This document shows positions 46,121 through 57,966 of a DNA stretch of 64,000 nucleotides, one piece after another (positions within the stretch are counted from its first letter, which is position 1; each line of letters starts with the position of its first letter). The notes beneath the pieces were generated by a model. That model had not been told where the DNA came from, did not search any database, and saw only the letters and a list, made by a program, of their open reading frames with translations. The translations under genes were made by a program, and so were the position numbers. The DNA comes from Steromphala cineraria (lineage: Eukaryota > Mollusca > Gastropoda > Trochida > Trochidae). The stretch is from the NCBI GenBank assembly GCA_916613615.1, contig OU744723.1, positions 68,095,226 through 68,159,225 on the forward strand. Direction: 5' to 3'.

Positions 46121-47600
46121 CAAACTGGTCAGGCTATTGCTATTGTTTACAGTATTGAGTCAAGCCGTCACTTACTCACTTGGCGTATAATTACTATACA
46201 AACAAAGAAAACAACTTTCCAGTTTGACGGTTAGTTAGTGATACATATAATGAAGACATTTACTAATTTTGGTTGAATCTTTTTGACTGTTGATAGCTTA
46301 ATCACGGCTTCTACAGAGGGATCTAAAGTCAATTCATCAATGAGACTACATGGTATGTCATAGCCCTGTCATAGAACTATGTTTCGCATATCTATTTTAA
46401 AAAAAGAAACGGGGTATATGTTTATATTAATGCCGCTCCCTAACAAAATAGTGACGTAACGTAAACATGGACAGATTAGTACACATATCATATACAGTGA
46501 CAGTATTGAAACAACGATTTTCGAAAACATACAACAAAGCAATTAAATGCTAAGGTTATATCTTCATTAATGGTATAAACATAAGGATATTTTATCAAGG
46601 CAAAATCTTAATATTCAATCGTGTTTTGAAAATCTCTTAGATATTACGGTATAGTTATGTTTTGAATTTAGTAGTTCTAAGTGATTTTGTGATGTGTGGC
46701 CAGATAAAATTGAAGACAAATTAAACAAGTTAGTGAAATGTTTAAGGAACTTATGAATAATCCTGAAGTAATTTTATATAATCTGAATGAGGTTTTGCTA
46801 TATACACACTACGAAATATTCGGAAAGAGAGTGTCATTGAGGCATCATGTCATGAAATTGTATTAAGTTGCCCTGTTCGCAATACAATTTGATACACCCT
46901 TTGACACCATGTTTCATCTTGAGCGTTTCTCAATCAAATAAACAAACAATGTTAGTTTACAAAGAGACAACTCATCAGCGTAAAATAAATACCATTCTAT
47001 ATCTTTGTTTGAGATAATGTTATTTTAAATTTTAAATATTTGTAAACTTCCAACGCAAACAACTGCCTGAAATAACAAATATGTATACATATAAGTTTGA
47101 GTGCACAAAGTTTAGTTTACATATCATGTGACCAAAGCCTACCTTATTGAAGTCACTGTAAACGCAAAATACTCCATCTCATGTGTCTGTACTGAATGTG
47201 TTCATCTCAAGACAGATGCAATGCATATGATAAATTCTAAATGTTTAATTTTTGATTGGATCTAGTTTGTCTTATTGTTGACCAATGGATGACTATTGCT
47301 TTGACAACTGGGCGTGTCATAGATGGCCAGACATGCTTGATCTCTAAAACAACATCCCCTAATTCGTGTAACAACATTGTCAAAGTGTGTGAAATATCCC
47401 AAGCGCGACTCCCTAGGCCTGTAATTACACAATCAGTTACGTTGTGCCATAACTGTTTAATTACTACTCTGTTTTATTGCCGGACAGATGAAGCTTCTAA
47501 ATCGTGCTAAAACATGTTTATTCTGTTTATTTACCACCATTGTCTGTTATATTTACATTGATAAGGCCCATTTCCGTTCTGTATATGATGTAATAATACA

Positions 47601-47658
47601 CAATCTGTAAAACTTCTCTCAGCTAATCATAACCTGCCACATCACATCGCCCTTTCTC
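47601..47658. repeat. 58-bp direct repeat upstream of the C1q gene, copy 2
   Basis: Near-identical to 46,063-46,120, 1,538 bases away in the same orientation. The intervening sequence shows no LTR-element coding. Confidence 0.75.
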
Positions 47659-48102
47659 GCATGCGCAGTAAAGGCAATATCGTTCATCCGGTAGAATCGC
47701 TTTTCAGACTGTCAAATTGAGAAGCCTTAACTTTGCGCACTTTGAAGGGCGATATCTTTGTTATTAGAGGACCGATGAAATCGTTTTTTGGTGTTTTTTG
47801 AAGTTGACAATGTTTTCTGTACATATTTACCAATTAACATGGGAAAAATAATGAGGTTTCTTGTTGTTTAAATGTAATGTGTTTAAACACGATGTCATTT
47901 CAAATACTATGTATATAATTAATCAATCTGACAATTTTCGTCGAATTTTATAATATTCTTACACAAGGCGATTTTGTTTTTGTAAGAGAGAACATTATTT
48001 CAACCGAAATCCGCCAAGAGGTAAATTGATATGGTCCTACAGCCAGTCGTCATCTGAACGAAATGCCAACACACTGTTCCAACAGAACTATGCTTTATTA
48101 TT

Positions 48103-49043
48103 AAGGATTCAGCCATCAATTTTTAGCCCAAACGGCTGATGCTATCAACGCCAAATTTCACAGGCTGGTAGACCTTGTTGAGGAATGGCGACAATAAGAT
48201 TTTGGGCCAATTCGGCCCATACATTAAAGGTCCAGTTCGATTCCAAAATCGAAAATTTAACATTGATTTTTTTTCAAAACGTACCTAGAGACCTAATTTT
48301 TTTAAAAAAGATACGCAATGAAAATAATGCAAAAAAAGAAATCATGGAAAATTCGTAGGTCACGTGGTTTGGCCGCCATCTTGCTTTTAGTGCATTTTTG
48401 ACCATTTCTGACCCCTACCACCATTGAAAATCTCCTTCTCTGAAGATACTTGCACTAGAGTGCTGAAATTTATACTCAATGTAGCTGAAGCATTTTACTT
48501 CTTAATGTGACTTCTACATTATGTATGAAGTCCTAACGTTAATAGTTTTCTTGCTTTGAATTTTCAAATTTGACCAAAATGTAAAAATCGCAAAATTCAA
48601 GGGCAGATAACTCAAAAAGCAAACCATATAAGTTTATGATTTTTGCATGAGAGTTAGACATTGGCAAGGTCTTTAAGAAAAAAGAATAAAATCTCTCGCG
48701 AACAGTCATTTTCGGTCAGGAGCAGAGGTCAAACTTTGCATTTTGAAAAGTGGTGTTTCAATGGGTATGCATCGTAGCGAATCAACGACGTAAGATAACA
48801 CATTGTTCTATATATCATATGAAAGCCAAAAATCTATAAAAATTGAACCGAAAATTCAGATTTTTTATTTACATTGAGTTACTGATCTTTGAAAATTGTC
48901 AACCCTGCATGCGTTTTAAATGCATTTGATAACTGTATGTTTGAAAAATGCGTTAATCATCAACAAAAGACTGTTACCTAGAAGCTTTTGACTGAAATCA
49001 TTACGTTTGTGAATTACATTAACACCATACAGCGCTGAATCCG
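48103..49043. repeat. Dispersed repeat family R1, copy 2
   Basis: Matches 23,741-24,450 over most of its length. It begins AAGGATTCAGCC and ends near GCTGAATCC (49,034-49,042), an inverted pair, so the family may be a TIR element of about 940 bases whose copy 1 is deleted at the right. Confidence 0.7.
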
Positions 49044-49224
49044 TTTGTCGTCGCTTGCGACTATATTTATAATTATATTTTCACTGTGACCTGTAACGAT
49101 ATATTATATCGTCACTGGTCAGGTGCAGGAACTACTTTCAGCCATGTGAAAAAAAGGGGTAACTTTCCAGTTTTAAAGTCATTTTAATTACATATTTTAT
49201 TAAAAAATCATATAATAAAATAGA

Positions 49225-49379
49225 ATACTTAATGTAGTTTTCCAAAGACATGGTTTATTTCATCTCGTGACATGGATAAAATTTATATTTCACTTGTGGC
49301 TGCGCCACTCGTGAAATATAAACTTTATCCATGACACTCGATGAAATAAACCTGGTATTTGGAAAACAACATTAAGTAT
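49225..49379. repeat. 155-bp palindrome
   Basis: Arms 49,225-49,300 and 49,304-49,379 are reverse complements with scattered mismatches around a 3-base centre (GTGGC-TGC-GCCAC). Able to form a long hairpin or cruciform; no coding. Confidence 0.8.
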
Positions 49380-50183
49380 CCTCTATATCATCGGAGAGAT
49401 TATTAATTATAAGTTAATACATGTATCATTTGTAAACAATATTTATTATAAGTATCTGAGGCATCAAACAAGAAACAAATTATGTTAGTGTGTTGTCTTA
49501 TAACCTCTTTTTGCAAATGATTTGAACATTAAATATACACTGCTTAAACCAGTCAGGTAATACAAACATTCAAACATTTGCTGCCTACTCGAATAAATCA
49601 AAACAGCTTAGCCAAACAACCTAACCCTTCGTAACGTACATTAGGCTACATGTCATTGTTTTCAATAATTTAACTTACTAGCTTTAATATATACGGACAA
49701 AATTGATGTGAAAGTTTGAAAAAATACTTTTGCTGCTGCTAAAATTTATCTTTCAATCCTCTTCTGTTTAAAGAATACGAACCTCACGTATAAGTCAAAC
49801 AAAGGCTCCACTCCGGCATATAAACTACCTTTTGCTGATCTACACTTTTTGAAACGCCGTAAAATCATTTTCCTATGAAGCAGGGGCGGGTAACTCTAAT
49901 GTCAATGGCCACGTTTGCGGATGTCAACAAGCAACTTTGTGATGTTGTTTATCAGATGATGGTTGGGGCCTAGAAGTAGGTTCACATGGATGTTCGGGTA
50001 GAAAGTCATTTTGTCATTTAATTTAAATTTTGAGTGTGTTAACTGGAGTAAACAGGCCCTGGGTAAACTTAACGTTTTTATTCATAATGAATATCTGAAA
50101 GTTATCATAGTAAATTTTCTTCTGTGATAGTTTAAGATAATCAAATCACAACCCTTACAAAAAATTATAGTTAGCCACAATGG
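49380..50183. other. Gene-free stretch
   Basis: AT-rich; nothing recognised. Confidence 0.5.
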
Positions 50184-50345
50184 TGCAGCAACATTGCGGC
50201 GTATTGTTTTCTAGGAGCGAAACATTCACTAACAAGCGAAACGGTTGTGAAACGCAAGTGCTCGTTTAGATAAACATATGCAGCAATGTGACAATTAATA
50301 ATTAGATGGAAAAAAAGTGAAAACATTGCCGCAAAGTTTTCACTT
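50184..50345. repeat. Small inverted-repeat element
   Basis: TGCAGCAACATTGCGGCG with TATTGTTTTC at the left is loosely mirrored by GTGAAAACATTGCCGCAAAG at 50,317-50,336, which itself forms a GTGAAAAC/GTTTTCAC hairpin. A relative of the same ends appears at 57,608-57,635. Confidence 0.5.
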
Positions 50346-50774
50346 TTATGCGTTGATAAAGAAAGACAAAGACAATTGTATGCAATTCATTGCATTTATT
50401 GGGGTTGGTGTAATTAGCCGATTCATAAAATCATAACCATTCATCATCATAACATTGTAATAGTTGTATAACATTCGATGTTCAAGGATATGTACCTGGA
50501 TCATCATAACAATACAATATTCAATAAGCAGTTTCAGCTTAACACACAGGTACAGCATGCCATTTCACAATTAATACACGCTTGATTTATCCCAGTTGCA
50601 CTAAAATGTATATGGCCTTCTTATTCATAAGATAAAATATGTAATGATAATATGATATCAGACTAGAAGCGACTGACTATAATGCTAATGAAAGGACTAA
50701 TCAAACCATGTTCTAAGAACAATTAATAAGACCTATTTGAAATTTCATTCTATTGAGGTTGTTTTTCATGTCAT

Positions 50775-53640
50775 AACAAACTAAGTAAGTCTTGTGAGGA
50801 GAAGCTGTGAAGTCAAATCTCAATATTCAAATTATTCATAAAGGCATTGTTATTACAGATTTAAGATGAATTGAATCTCCTGCTGTTGGACTCTCTAAGT
50901 AAACATCAGGATATCACACATTCATCCAACACATAATTTGGATATTCCTCTGTTAATCATTTGAAATAAGGTTTAAAAAATTTAATTTGGATTATCACTT
51001 TTAATAAATGTTATTATCCTCCTACATAAAAGATGTATGATATTGTAGTAAATAAAACCTGCATGTTTTGCATTGTTATAACTTGTGTCGACATTGTTTA
51101 AGATGTAAATGAATTAGTTACAGTGATAGAGATGGGTGGAGCTAAAATTTAGTATTAGCCAATGACAAAAGCATCCATTGTCCCTCTCTAAAAGCAGCAT
51201 TGTTGATTGCTACCCTAAAAGGTAATTACTTCAAGGGTCATTAACTTTGTTGTTATTTCAAATTGTGATTTCCTGTTAATTTTCAAATCATTGACACTGA
51301 CCATCATGTGTTAACGAGTTTGTTTGTTTAGTCAATTGTCAGTTATCTGTTAATTATGACATATATGACAATAATGACACCTGGTAATTTGAAAATATAT
51401 TCTGAATTAAAATGTGTTCGACAGGTTTTATGTTCTTTTTATTCAAAATTTAATCTATATTAATAATCATACATAACAAACTAAGTAAGTCTTGTGAGGA
51501 GAAGCTGTGAAGTCAAATCTCAATATTCAAATTATTCATAAAGGGATTGTTATTACAGATTTAAGATAAATTGAATCTCCTGCTGTTGGACTCTTTAAGT
51601 AAACATCAGGATATCACACATTCATCAAACACAACAGAAGTGTCCAAAAAATAATTTGGATATTCCCCTTTTAATCATTTGAAATAAGATTTATAAAATT
51701 TAATTCGGATTATCACTTTTTAATAAATTTTATTATCCTCCTACATTAAAGATGTATGATATTGTAGTAAATAAAACTTATATGTTTTGCATTGTTATAA
51801 CTTGTGTCGACATTGTTTAAGATGTAAATGAATTAGTTACAGTGATAGAGATGGGTGGAGCTAAAATTTAGTATTAGCCAATGACAAAAGCATCCATTGT
51901 CCCTCTCTAAAAGCAGCATTGTTGATTGCTACCCTAAAAGGTAATTACTTCAAGGGTCATTAACTTTGTTGTTATTTCAAATTGTGATTTCCTGTTAATT
52001 TTCAAATCATTGACACTGACCATCATGTGTTAACGAGTTTGTTTGTTTAGTCAATTGTCAGTTATCTGTTAATTATGACATATATGACAATAATGACACC
52101 TGGTAATTTGAAAATATATTCTGAATTAAAATGTGTTCGACAGGTTTTATGTTCTTTTTATTCAAAATTTAATCTATATTAATAATCATACATAACAAAC
52201 TAAGTAAGTCTTGTGAGGAGAAGCTGTGAAGTCAAATCTCAATATTCAAATTATTCATAAAGGGATTGTTATTACAGATTTAAGATAAATTGAATCTCCT
52301 GCTGTTGGACTCTTTAAGTAAACATCAGGATATCACACATTCATCAAACACAACAGAAGTGTCCAAAAAATAATTTGGATATTCCCCTTTTAATCATTTG
52401 AAATAAGATTTATAAAATTTAATTCGGATTATCACTTTTTAATAAATTTTATTATCCTCCTACATTAAAGATGTATGATATTGTAGTAAATAAAACTTAT
52501 ATGTTTTGCATTGTTATAACTTGTGTCGACATTGTTTAAGATGTAAATGAATTAGTTACAGTGATAGAGATGGGTGGAGCTAATATTCAGTATTAGCCAA
52601 TGACAAAAGCATCCATTATCCCTCTCTAAAAGCAGCATTGTTGATTGCTACCCTAAAAGGTAATTACTTCAAGGGTCATTAACTTTGTTGTTATTTCAAA
52701 TTGTGATTTTCTGTTAATTTTCAAATCATTGACACTGACCATCATGTGTTAACGAGTTTGTTTGTTTAGTCAATTGTCAGTTATCTGTTAATTATGACAT
52801 ATATGACAATAATGACACCTGGTAATTTGAAAATATATTCTGAATTAAAATGTGTTCGACAGGTTTTATGTTCTTTTTATTCAAAATTTAATCTATATTA
52901 ATAATCATACATAACAAACTAAGTAAGTCTTGTGAGGAGAAGCTATGAAGTCAAATCTCAATATTCAAATTATTCATAAAGGGATTGTTATTACAGATTT
53001 AAGATAAATTGAATCTCCTGCTGTTGGACTCTTTAAGTAAACATCAGGATATCACACATTCATCAAACACAACAGAAGTGTCCAAAAAATAATTTGGATA
53101 TTCCCCTTTTAATCATTTGAAATAAGATTTATAAAATTTAATTCGGATTATCACTTTTTAATAAATTTTATTATCCTCCTACATTAAAGATGTATGATAT
53201 TGTAGTAAATAAAACTTACATGTTCTGCATTGCTATAACTTGTGTCGACATTGTTTAAGATGTAAATGAATTAGTTACAGTTATAGAGATGGGTGGAGCT
53301 AATATTCAGTATTAGCCAATGACAAAAGCATCCATTATCCCTCTCTGAAAGCAGCATTGTTGATTGCTACCTTAAAAGGTATTTACTTCAAGGGTCATTA
53401 ACTTTGTTATTTTGCTATGTAAGGGATATCAGTTATACAATTAGTTGTTATTTCAAATTGTGATTTCCTGTCATTGACACTGACCATCATGTGTTGACGA
53501 GTTTGTTGGTTTAGTCTATTGTCAGTTATCTGTTAATTATTAAAAACTTGTGAAGTTGCTTAGTAAGTGACATCTGTTTTTTGAAAACAAATAATCACTT
53601 AGTGTTTCACAGGTTCTATTTCCTTTTTATTCATATTTAT
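50775..53640. repeat. Tandem array of a ~719-bp repeat, four copies
   Basis: AACAAACTAAGTAAGTCTTG begins at 50,775, 51,475, 52,194 and 52,913, giving spacings of 700, 719 and 719. Copy 1 lacks a 19-base segment (around ACAACAGAAGTGTCC) present in the others. Copies 2 and 3 differ at only a few positions; copy 4 diverges towards its end. No reading frame over 60 codons lies in it. Confidence 0.9.
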
Positions 53641-54079
53641 TCAAGACTTCACATACTTTGATACATTTATTGTAAACCCAGGTTTTTCTTTCTTGTTAAT
53701 TCCAATTCTATCTTTTTTAATCAAAAGACTAATTTTCTATTGTAAACCTGGTTGTAAAATGTAAAATTGATCTTTATGTCTATTGGATACTTACCTTCTA
53801 TTTTTCATAAGTAATCAATTAATGGAAAAACTTCTTTAATAACAATTATAAAGGAAATATATGATTGTAAAAATGTCACTTAAAAGAAACACAATTATAA
53901 CAATTGTGGCACTAAACAATAAACCTACAAAATATTTGTTAGATTTAAAAAGAAAAAAACTTTTATACTTATCATTATCAGCATGAACAAATTCAATAAC
54001 AGTTCAATTTCCAAGCTATAAAATAATACATTTGATCAAAACCCTCTGCATAACCATCAGGCAAGTACTCTGTGCACTG

Positions 54080-54200
54080 TGCAATGCATTGTGCATTAGC
54101 CAATCAGAATCAAGTTGGGCTGGACATTAGCCAATCAGAATCTCTGCAATATTTAGCCCTTTACCACTGCACAAGCCACATGCAAGAAGGAGGGAAGAAA
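54080..54200 (+). promoter_or_regulatory. CCAAT-box promoter region of a non-coding transcript
   Basis: Two copies of ATTAGCCAATCAGAATC (about 54,096 and 54,127) precede GAAAGATGGCCGC (54,197), close to a YY1-type initiator motif. No TATA box is needed in such promoters. Confidence 0.4.
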
Positions 54201-54654
54201 GATGGCCGCTATCAACATTATAACAACTGGATATAATAGTTAAATCACAACCCATTAACAGCTAAAATGGCATTTCTTCAGTCACTGATATCAGAGTAAG
54301 TACATCTGAATACTATTCCAAGTTCATGTTGCCTGTATGTTCTTTTCCAAATCATAAACAAAAGCTTATGATGTTTCAATAATATTGGCTTCACATGCAG
54401 TGAAAATGACAAATGGTTTCAAACCTTGTTACTTCTTGATTGAATATCTTGTAAAGTATTGTTATATTACATTATTATGTACCTCTATGTTTTGCAATGT
54501 GATACTGATTTGATGTGTCATTAGGTTTTATTACTTGGTAATTTTCAGCAAAAGATGGCATTGTTGACACAAGTGTGCACTGGACCATGGCTGCCATGAG
54601 AGGACAACTGAGGCTAGACACAGGCAGAGATTATGTAACTGCAGGTAACTGCAC

Positions 54655-54718
54655 ACCTGGCATGCTAATCTAATTCTTGAAAACTGCACACCTGGCATGC
54701 TAATCTAATTCTTGAATA
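54655..54718. repeat. Short tandem duplication
   Basis: AACTGCACACCTGGCATGCT with AATCTAATTCTTGAA occurs twice in direct succession (about 37-base unit). Confidence 0.85.
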
Positions 54719-56340
54719 CACATGCATTATAATCCTTGATTGTAAATTAGACAATTCAAAATGCAATTGTAAATGGACTTGATAACTGACTGTTTTATTT
54801 GTAAACATCCAGACAGGTCAATTGTATATCAAAGATATACCGGGAGCACTTGATTTCAATTGCTTATGATCTTTAAAGACTTATTATATAAAACTTTTGC
54901 AATGAATTCTATATATATTTGATTGATCAAATAGATTTTCAAGTGTGTCCATTTCTGTACAATTGATAACTGTTCATCAAGTAGAAACTGTTGAATTTCT
55001 ATTTGATAACTAGTTTACCAATGTGTAGTCTACCATGAATGCAGATTCAAATTGTTTCATAAACCTTTTGAATTGAAAAATTTTTCTTAACAAACAAATT
55101 ACTATCAAAGTTATTGATTTATTCAATGTCAACTTGTTAGTTCAAATTATCTCTGCTAACTCTTCATATATTGCTTATATATATATAACTGAATAATGAG
55201 ATTCAGTTGTTCTTTCCCTATACCTGTTTCATTTCATAAAAGGACTGTAATATGCAAATTGTTTATTTAAGGTGACCACTGAAGCTTACAATACACAGAC
55301 CTGGCAACATGAGGGGATAAGGAGGCAGTGTCTTCATAGTAAGTACACTAAATTGCTAAATAAACAAACAGTTTAAGAAATGACCAATCTGAGTCACATT
55401 GCTATACTGTTCTTAATCCTGATTTAATTCTTGAATAAACATGCTGTATATTCCTTGACTGTAGATTAGACAATTGCAACCTAATTTGCAAATAAATGGA
55501 CTTGATTAATAACACTTTAATTTGTAAACACCCAGACAGGTTGATTGTATGCTGTACATACATGAGGGAACACTTGATTCCAAATGCTTATGAGCTGTAA
55601 ATCAATTTGAAGACTTTTGATATATCAATTAACTAATTTTTGTTATTAGTTCAGGACACATTTAGTTTTAATACAATTTTTAAAGTTTGATCATATAGAT
55701 TTCCAATGAAAGTCTTTCTGTTCAATTCTTAAATTATTGTATATTCTTTTATTTTTTTTATTCAAATGTTATTATTCTTCAAATTATCTAGACATATAAC
55801 CTTTTTTATTATTTATTTTGGGTGATAAAGTAGTCTAGATTTTAAAATCCTGACACCTGAAGATTGATAAGATTTTTTAATTACTAAACACGATTATGAT
55901 AGTAATAAACAAGCTTGACAGTTGTAGACATAGTCTTTAAGGTAATAATAATTGAAATTCAAATGATTCAAAATATTTTCACTATTTTTCATTCATTTCT
56001 TTACATTTAGTTTTGGGGCCAAATAAATGGTAATACAATAATCATAAATAAGTTTAAAAATCATTTACACATTCAAATGTCAAATTATTAGTTCAAATTC
56101 TATCTGTTTTTATAGATTAATTATAATAAATAGTAATTAAAGTGATCCAGGTGTCATACTTTTTTTTGCTTGTTATTTCACCATTTTGTAACTGAGTTCA
56201 GTTGTGGTCTTTTTTCTCTTTCCATACATTGAAGGAATGTATTCAAATTGTTTATTTAAGGTGATCACTGAAGCTTACAATACACAGACCTCACAACATA
56301 AGGGAACTAACAGGAATAGCAAAGCAGTGTCATTAAAGTA
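54718..56340. repeat. Diverged tandem duplication carrying paralogous exons
   Basis: CCTTGA.TGTA.ATTAGACAATT and CCAGACAGGT.(A)ATTGTAT in 54,735-54,850 recur at 55,452-55,555. The exon-3 block GTGA.CACTGAAGCTTACAAT recurs at 55,272 and 56,261. The two halves are clearly related but heavily diverged. Confidence 0.6.
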
Positions 56341-57205
56341 AACTGAAGTGCTAAATAAACAAACAGATTGATCAATGACTTCTGACCAATTTAGTTACAG
56401 ATTAGAACCACATTGCAATTCTGTTCTTAATTCATATCTATGTATGCAATAAAAGTGTGATTTGTGTATAAGAGAAACTATTGTTTTATTTTCAATGGCG
56501 AGCATCCTAATTGTTTGTACAAACATTTGTTTATTGTTTCAGAATGAAGACCAAGCCACAACTCTTCAGATGTGAACACAGACAAATTAATTTGAACAAA
56601 TATGTTTTCATTTTCTTCACTTTATATACTTGAATGTATCACATTTAGCATAAGTTTCCCCAAAAATTGTCATTCATAACTTAGTGATGTGACACTTTTC
56701 AACAGAAATTGTAATAATCTATAAATGGTCCTGTTATTGTAAGGACATTTAATAGCTATAAAGATTAATCAGTGAATTAAATCTTAGATATTGGAGTATA
56801 ATCTTAACAGTTGAATTTGTAATTTATTTTAGAATGCAACTGTTGGCATATATTTGTTTCAAATCTTTTAGTGCCAGGATGCCTTTTCATGTCACATAAA
56901 AACTTTTATCTATTATACCCTGAAACAAGATCCAAAATTAAATATATTAAATGTTCAGTTAATAATTCAACAAGTGTCTCAAATCTCTTAGTGCTAGAAT
57001 GCTTGATGATGTCATATAAAAAACTTTCACGCTGTACATACAACTGATATATATATTTTTGTGTGTTATTTTATGCACAAGTGAATAATCAAAATAAAAT
57101 ATTAAAATGAATATGATGTGTTTGTATCTTTTATACAGGTGACATCATGAGAGAAACAATGTGAGCTACTTTCAAAACATTACACTGAATATATTATATA
57201 TATAT

Positions 57206-57515
57206 CGCTTGAACGCAATGCTTGCAGATCACTTGAGCGCAACGCTTGCGGATCACTTGAGCGCAACGCTTGCGGATCACTTGAGCGCAACGCTTGCGGA
57301 TCACTTGAGCACAACGCATGCGGATCACTTGAGCGCAACGCTTGCGGATCACTTGAGCGCAACGCTTGCGGATCACTTGAGCGCAACGCTTGCTGATCAC
57401 TTGAGTGCAACGCTTGCGGATCACTTGAGCGCAACGCTTGCTGATCACTTGAGCGCAACGCTTGCTGATCACTTGAGTGCAACGCTTGCGGATCACTTGA
57501 GGGAAACGGTTGTTG
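57206..57515. repeat. 24-bp minisatellite
   Basis: About 12-13 units of GATCACTTGAGCGCAACGCTTGCG with single-base variants (GCTGATC, GAGTGC, ACACAACGCATG). Since 24 is a multiple of three and the unit lacks stops in several frames, repetitive open frames appear on both strands (100-122 residues); these are not supported as genes. Confidence 0.9.
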
Positions 57516-57609
57516 CAACTTATGCGTAATGAATTAGCCGCAACTTTGCCGCACGCTCATTTGCATGGTAAATTCGAAATTTCAGCCGCAACTATGTGCA
57601 ACGGTGAGT

Positions 57610-57635
57610 GAAAACATCGCTGCAATGTTGCTGCA
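57610..57635. repeat. Inverted relative of the element end at 50,184
   Basis: GAAAACATCGCTGCAATGTT with GCTGCA is the reverse complement, with few changes, of TGCAGCAACATTGCGGCG with TATTGTTTTC at 50,184. Confidence 0.55.
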
Positions 57636-57966
57636 TATATGAGTTTTTTTTATAAGGGAACTCTTACAAAATCAACAAATGTAATTAAGAGGGTTTAAAG
57701 AATCTAGCTTGGCAAAGCAAGAGAGACGGCGGGGTATGGTGGGTATATTGTATAATTTTATTAACAGAATCTATAACTCACAGATTTTCAGAAAGGCAGG
57801 GGGTCCAGAACCTATACACTTTGAATATGGGGGTTTATTTAAGATCCCAATATATCATTGCAAAATCCTGAGATCATTGAGACTCCTCCATCATTGTACC
57901 TTTTGAGATTTCGCCATTTGCAAATGATACATTCCAGAAAAAATGCCATCTCAGGGTTGAACAGAT

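Larger units (their letters stand above)
45760..48102. other. Gene-poor upstream region of the C1q gene
   Basis: The main feature is a ~58-base direct repeat at 46,063-46,120 and 47,601-47,658 (listed separately). A 84-residue plus-strand frame (47,256-47,510) is not recognised. Confidence 0.5.
54200..57100 (+). ncRNA. Candidate spliced long non-coding RNA
   Basis: Splice sites line up in order. Exon 1 ends at 54,295 (GTAAGT). Exon 2 is 54,549-54,644 (TTTTCAG before, GTAACT after). Exon 3 is 55,272-55,338 (TTTAAG before, GTAAGT after). A related exon is 56,261-56,337 (GTAAAC after). The last exon starts at 56,543 (TTGTTTCAG) and has AATAAA at 57,093. Joining exons gives only short peptides (for example MAFLQSLISDKRWHC then stop), and no frame over 60 codons exists across the locus. 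Exons 3 and 4 are paralogues created by a local ~1-kb duplication. Transcription is inferred from sequence only. Confidence 0.4.

Noticed and set aside
46063..47658. LTRs of a retrotransposon
   Set aside because: Only 58 bases are shared, without TG...CA ends, primer-binding site or internal coding.
50775..53640. CRISPR-like or LTR array
   Set aside because: Units are 719 bases and contiguous, with no short repeat-spacer pattern and no LTR coding; a plain tandem repeat in a eukaryotic genome.
57161..57529. Repetitive LSATLADH-type and QALRSSDP-type proteins on both strands
   Set aside because: Produced automatically by a 24-base repeat lacking stops; no start context or unique sequence supports translation.
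50184..57635. One 7.4-kb transposon bounded by inverted TGCAGCAACATTGC ends
   Set aside because: The left end is paired within its own ~160-base element, and no target duplication or coding supports a single large unit; the two ends are more likely separate members of one small repeat family.
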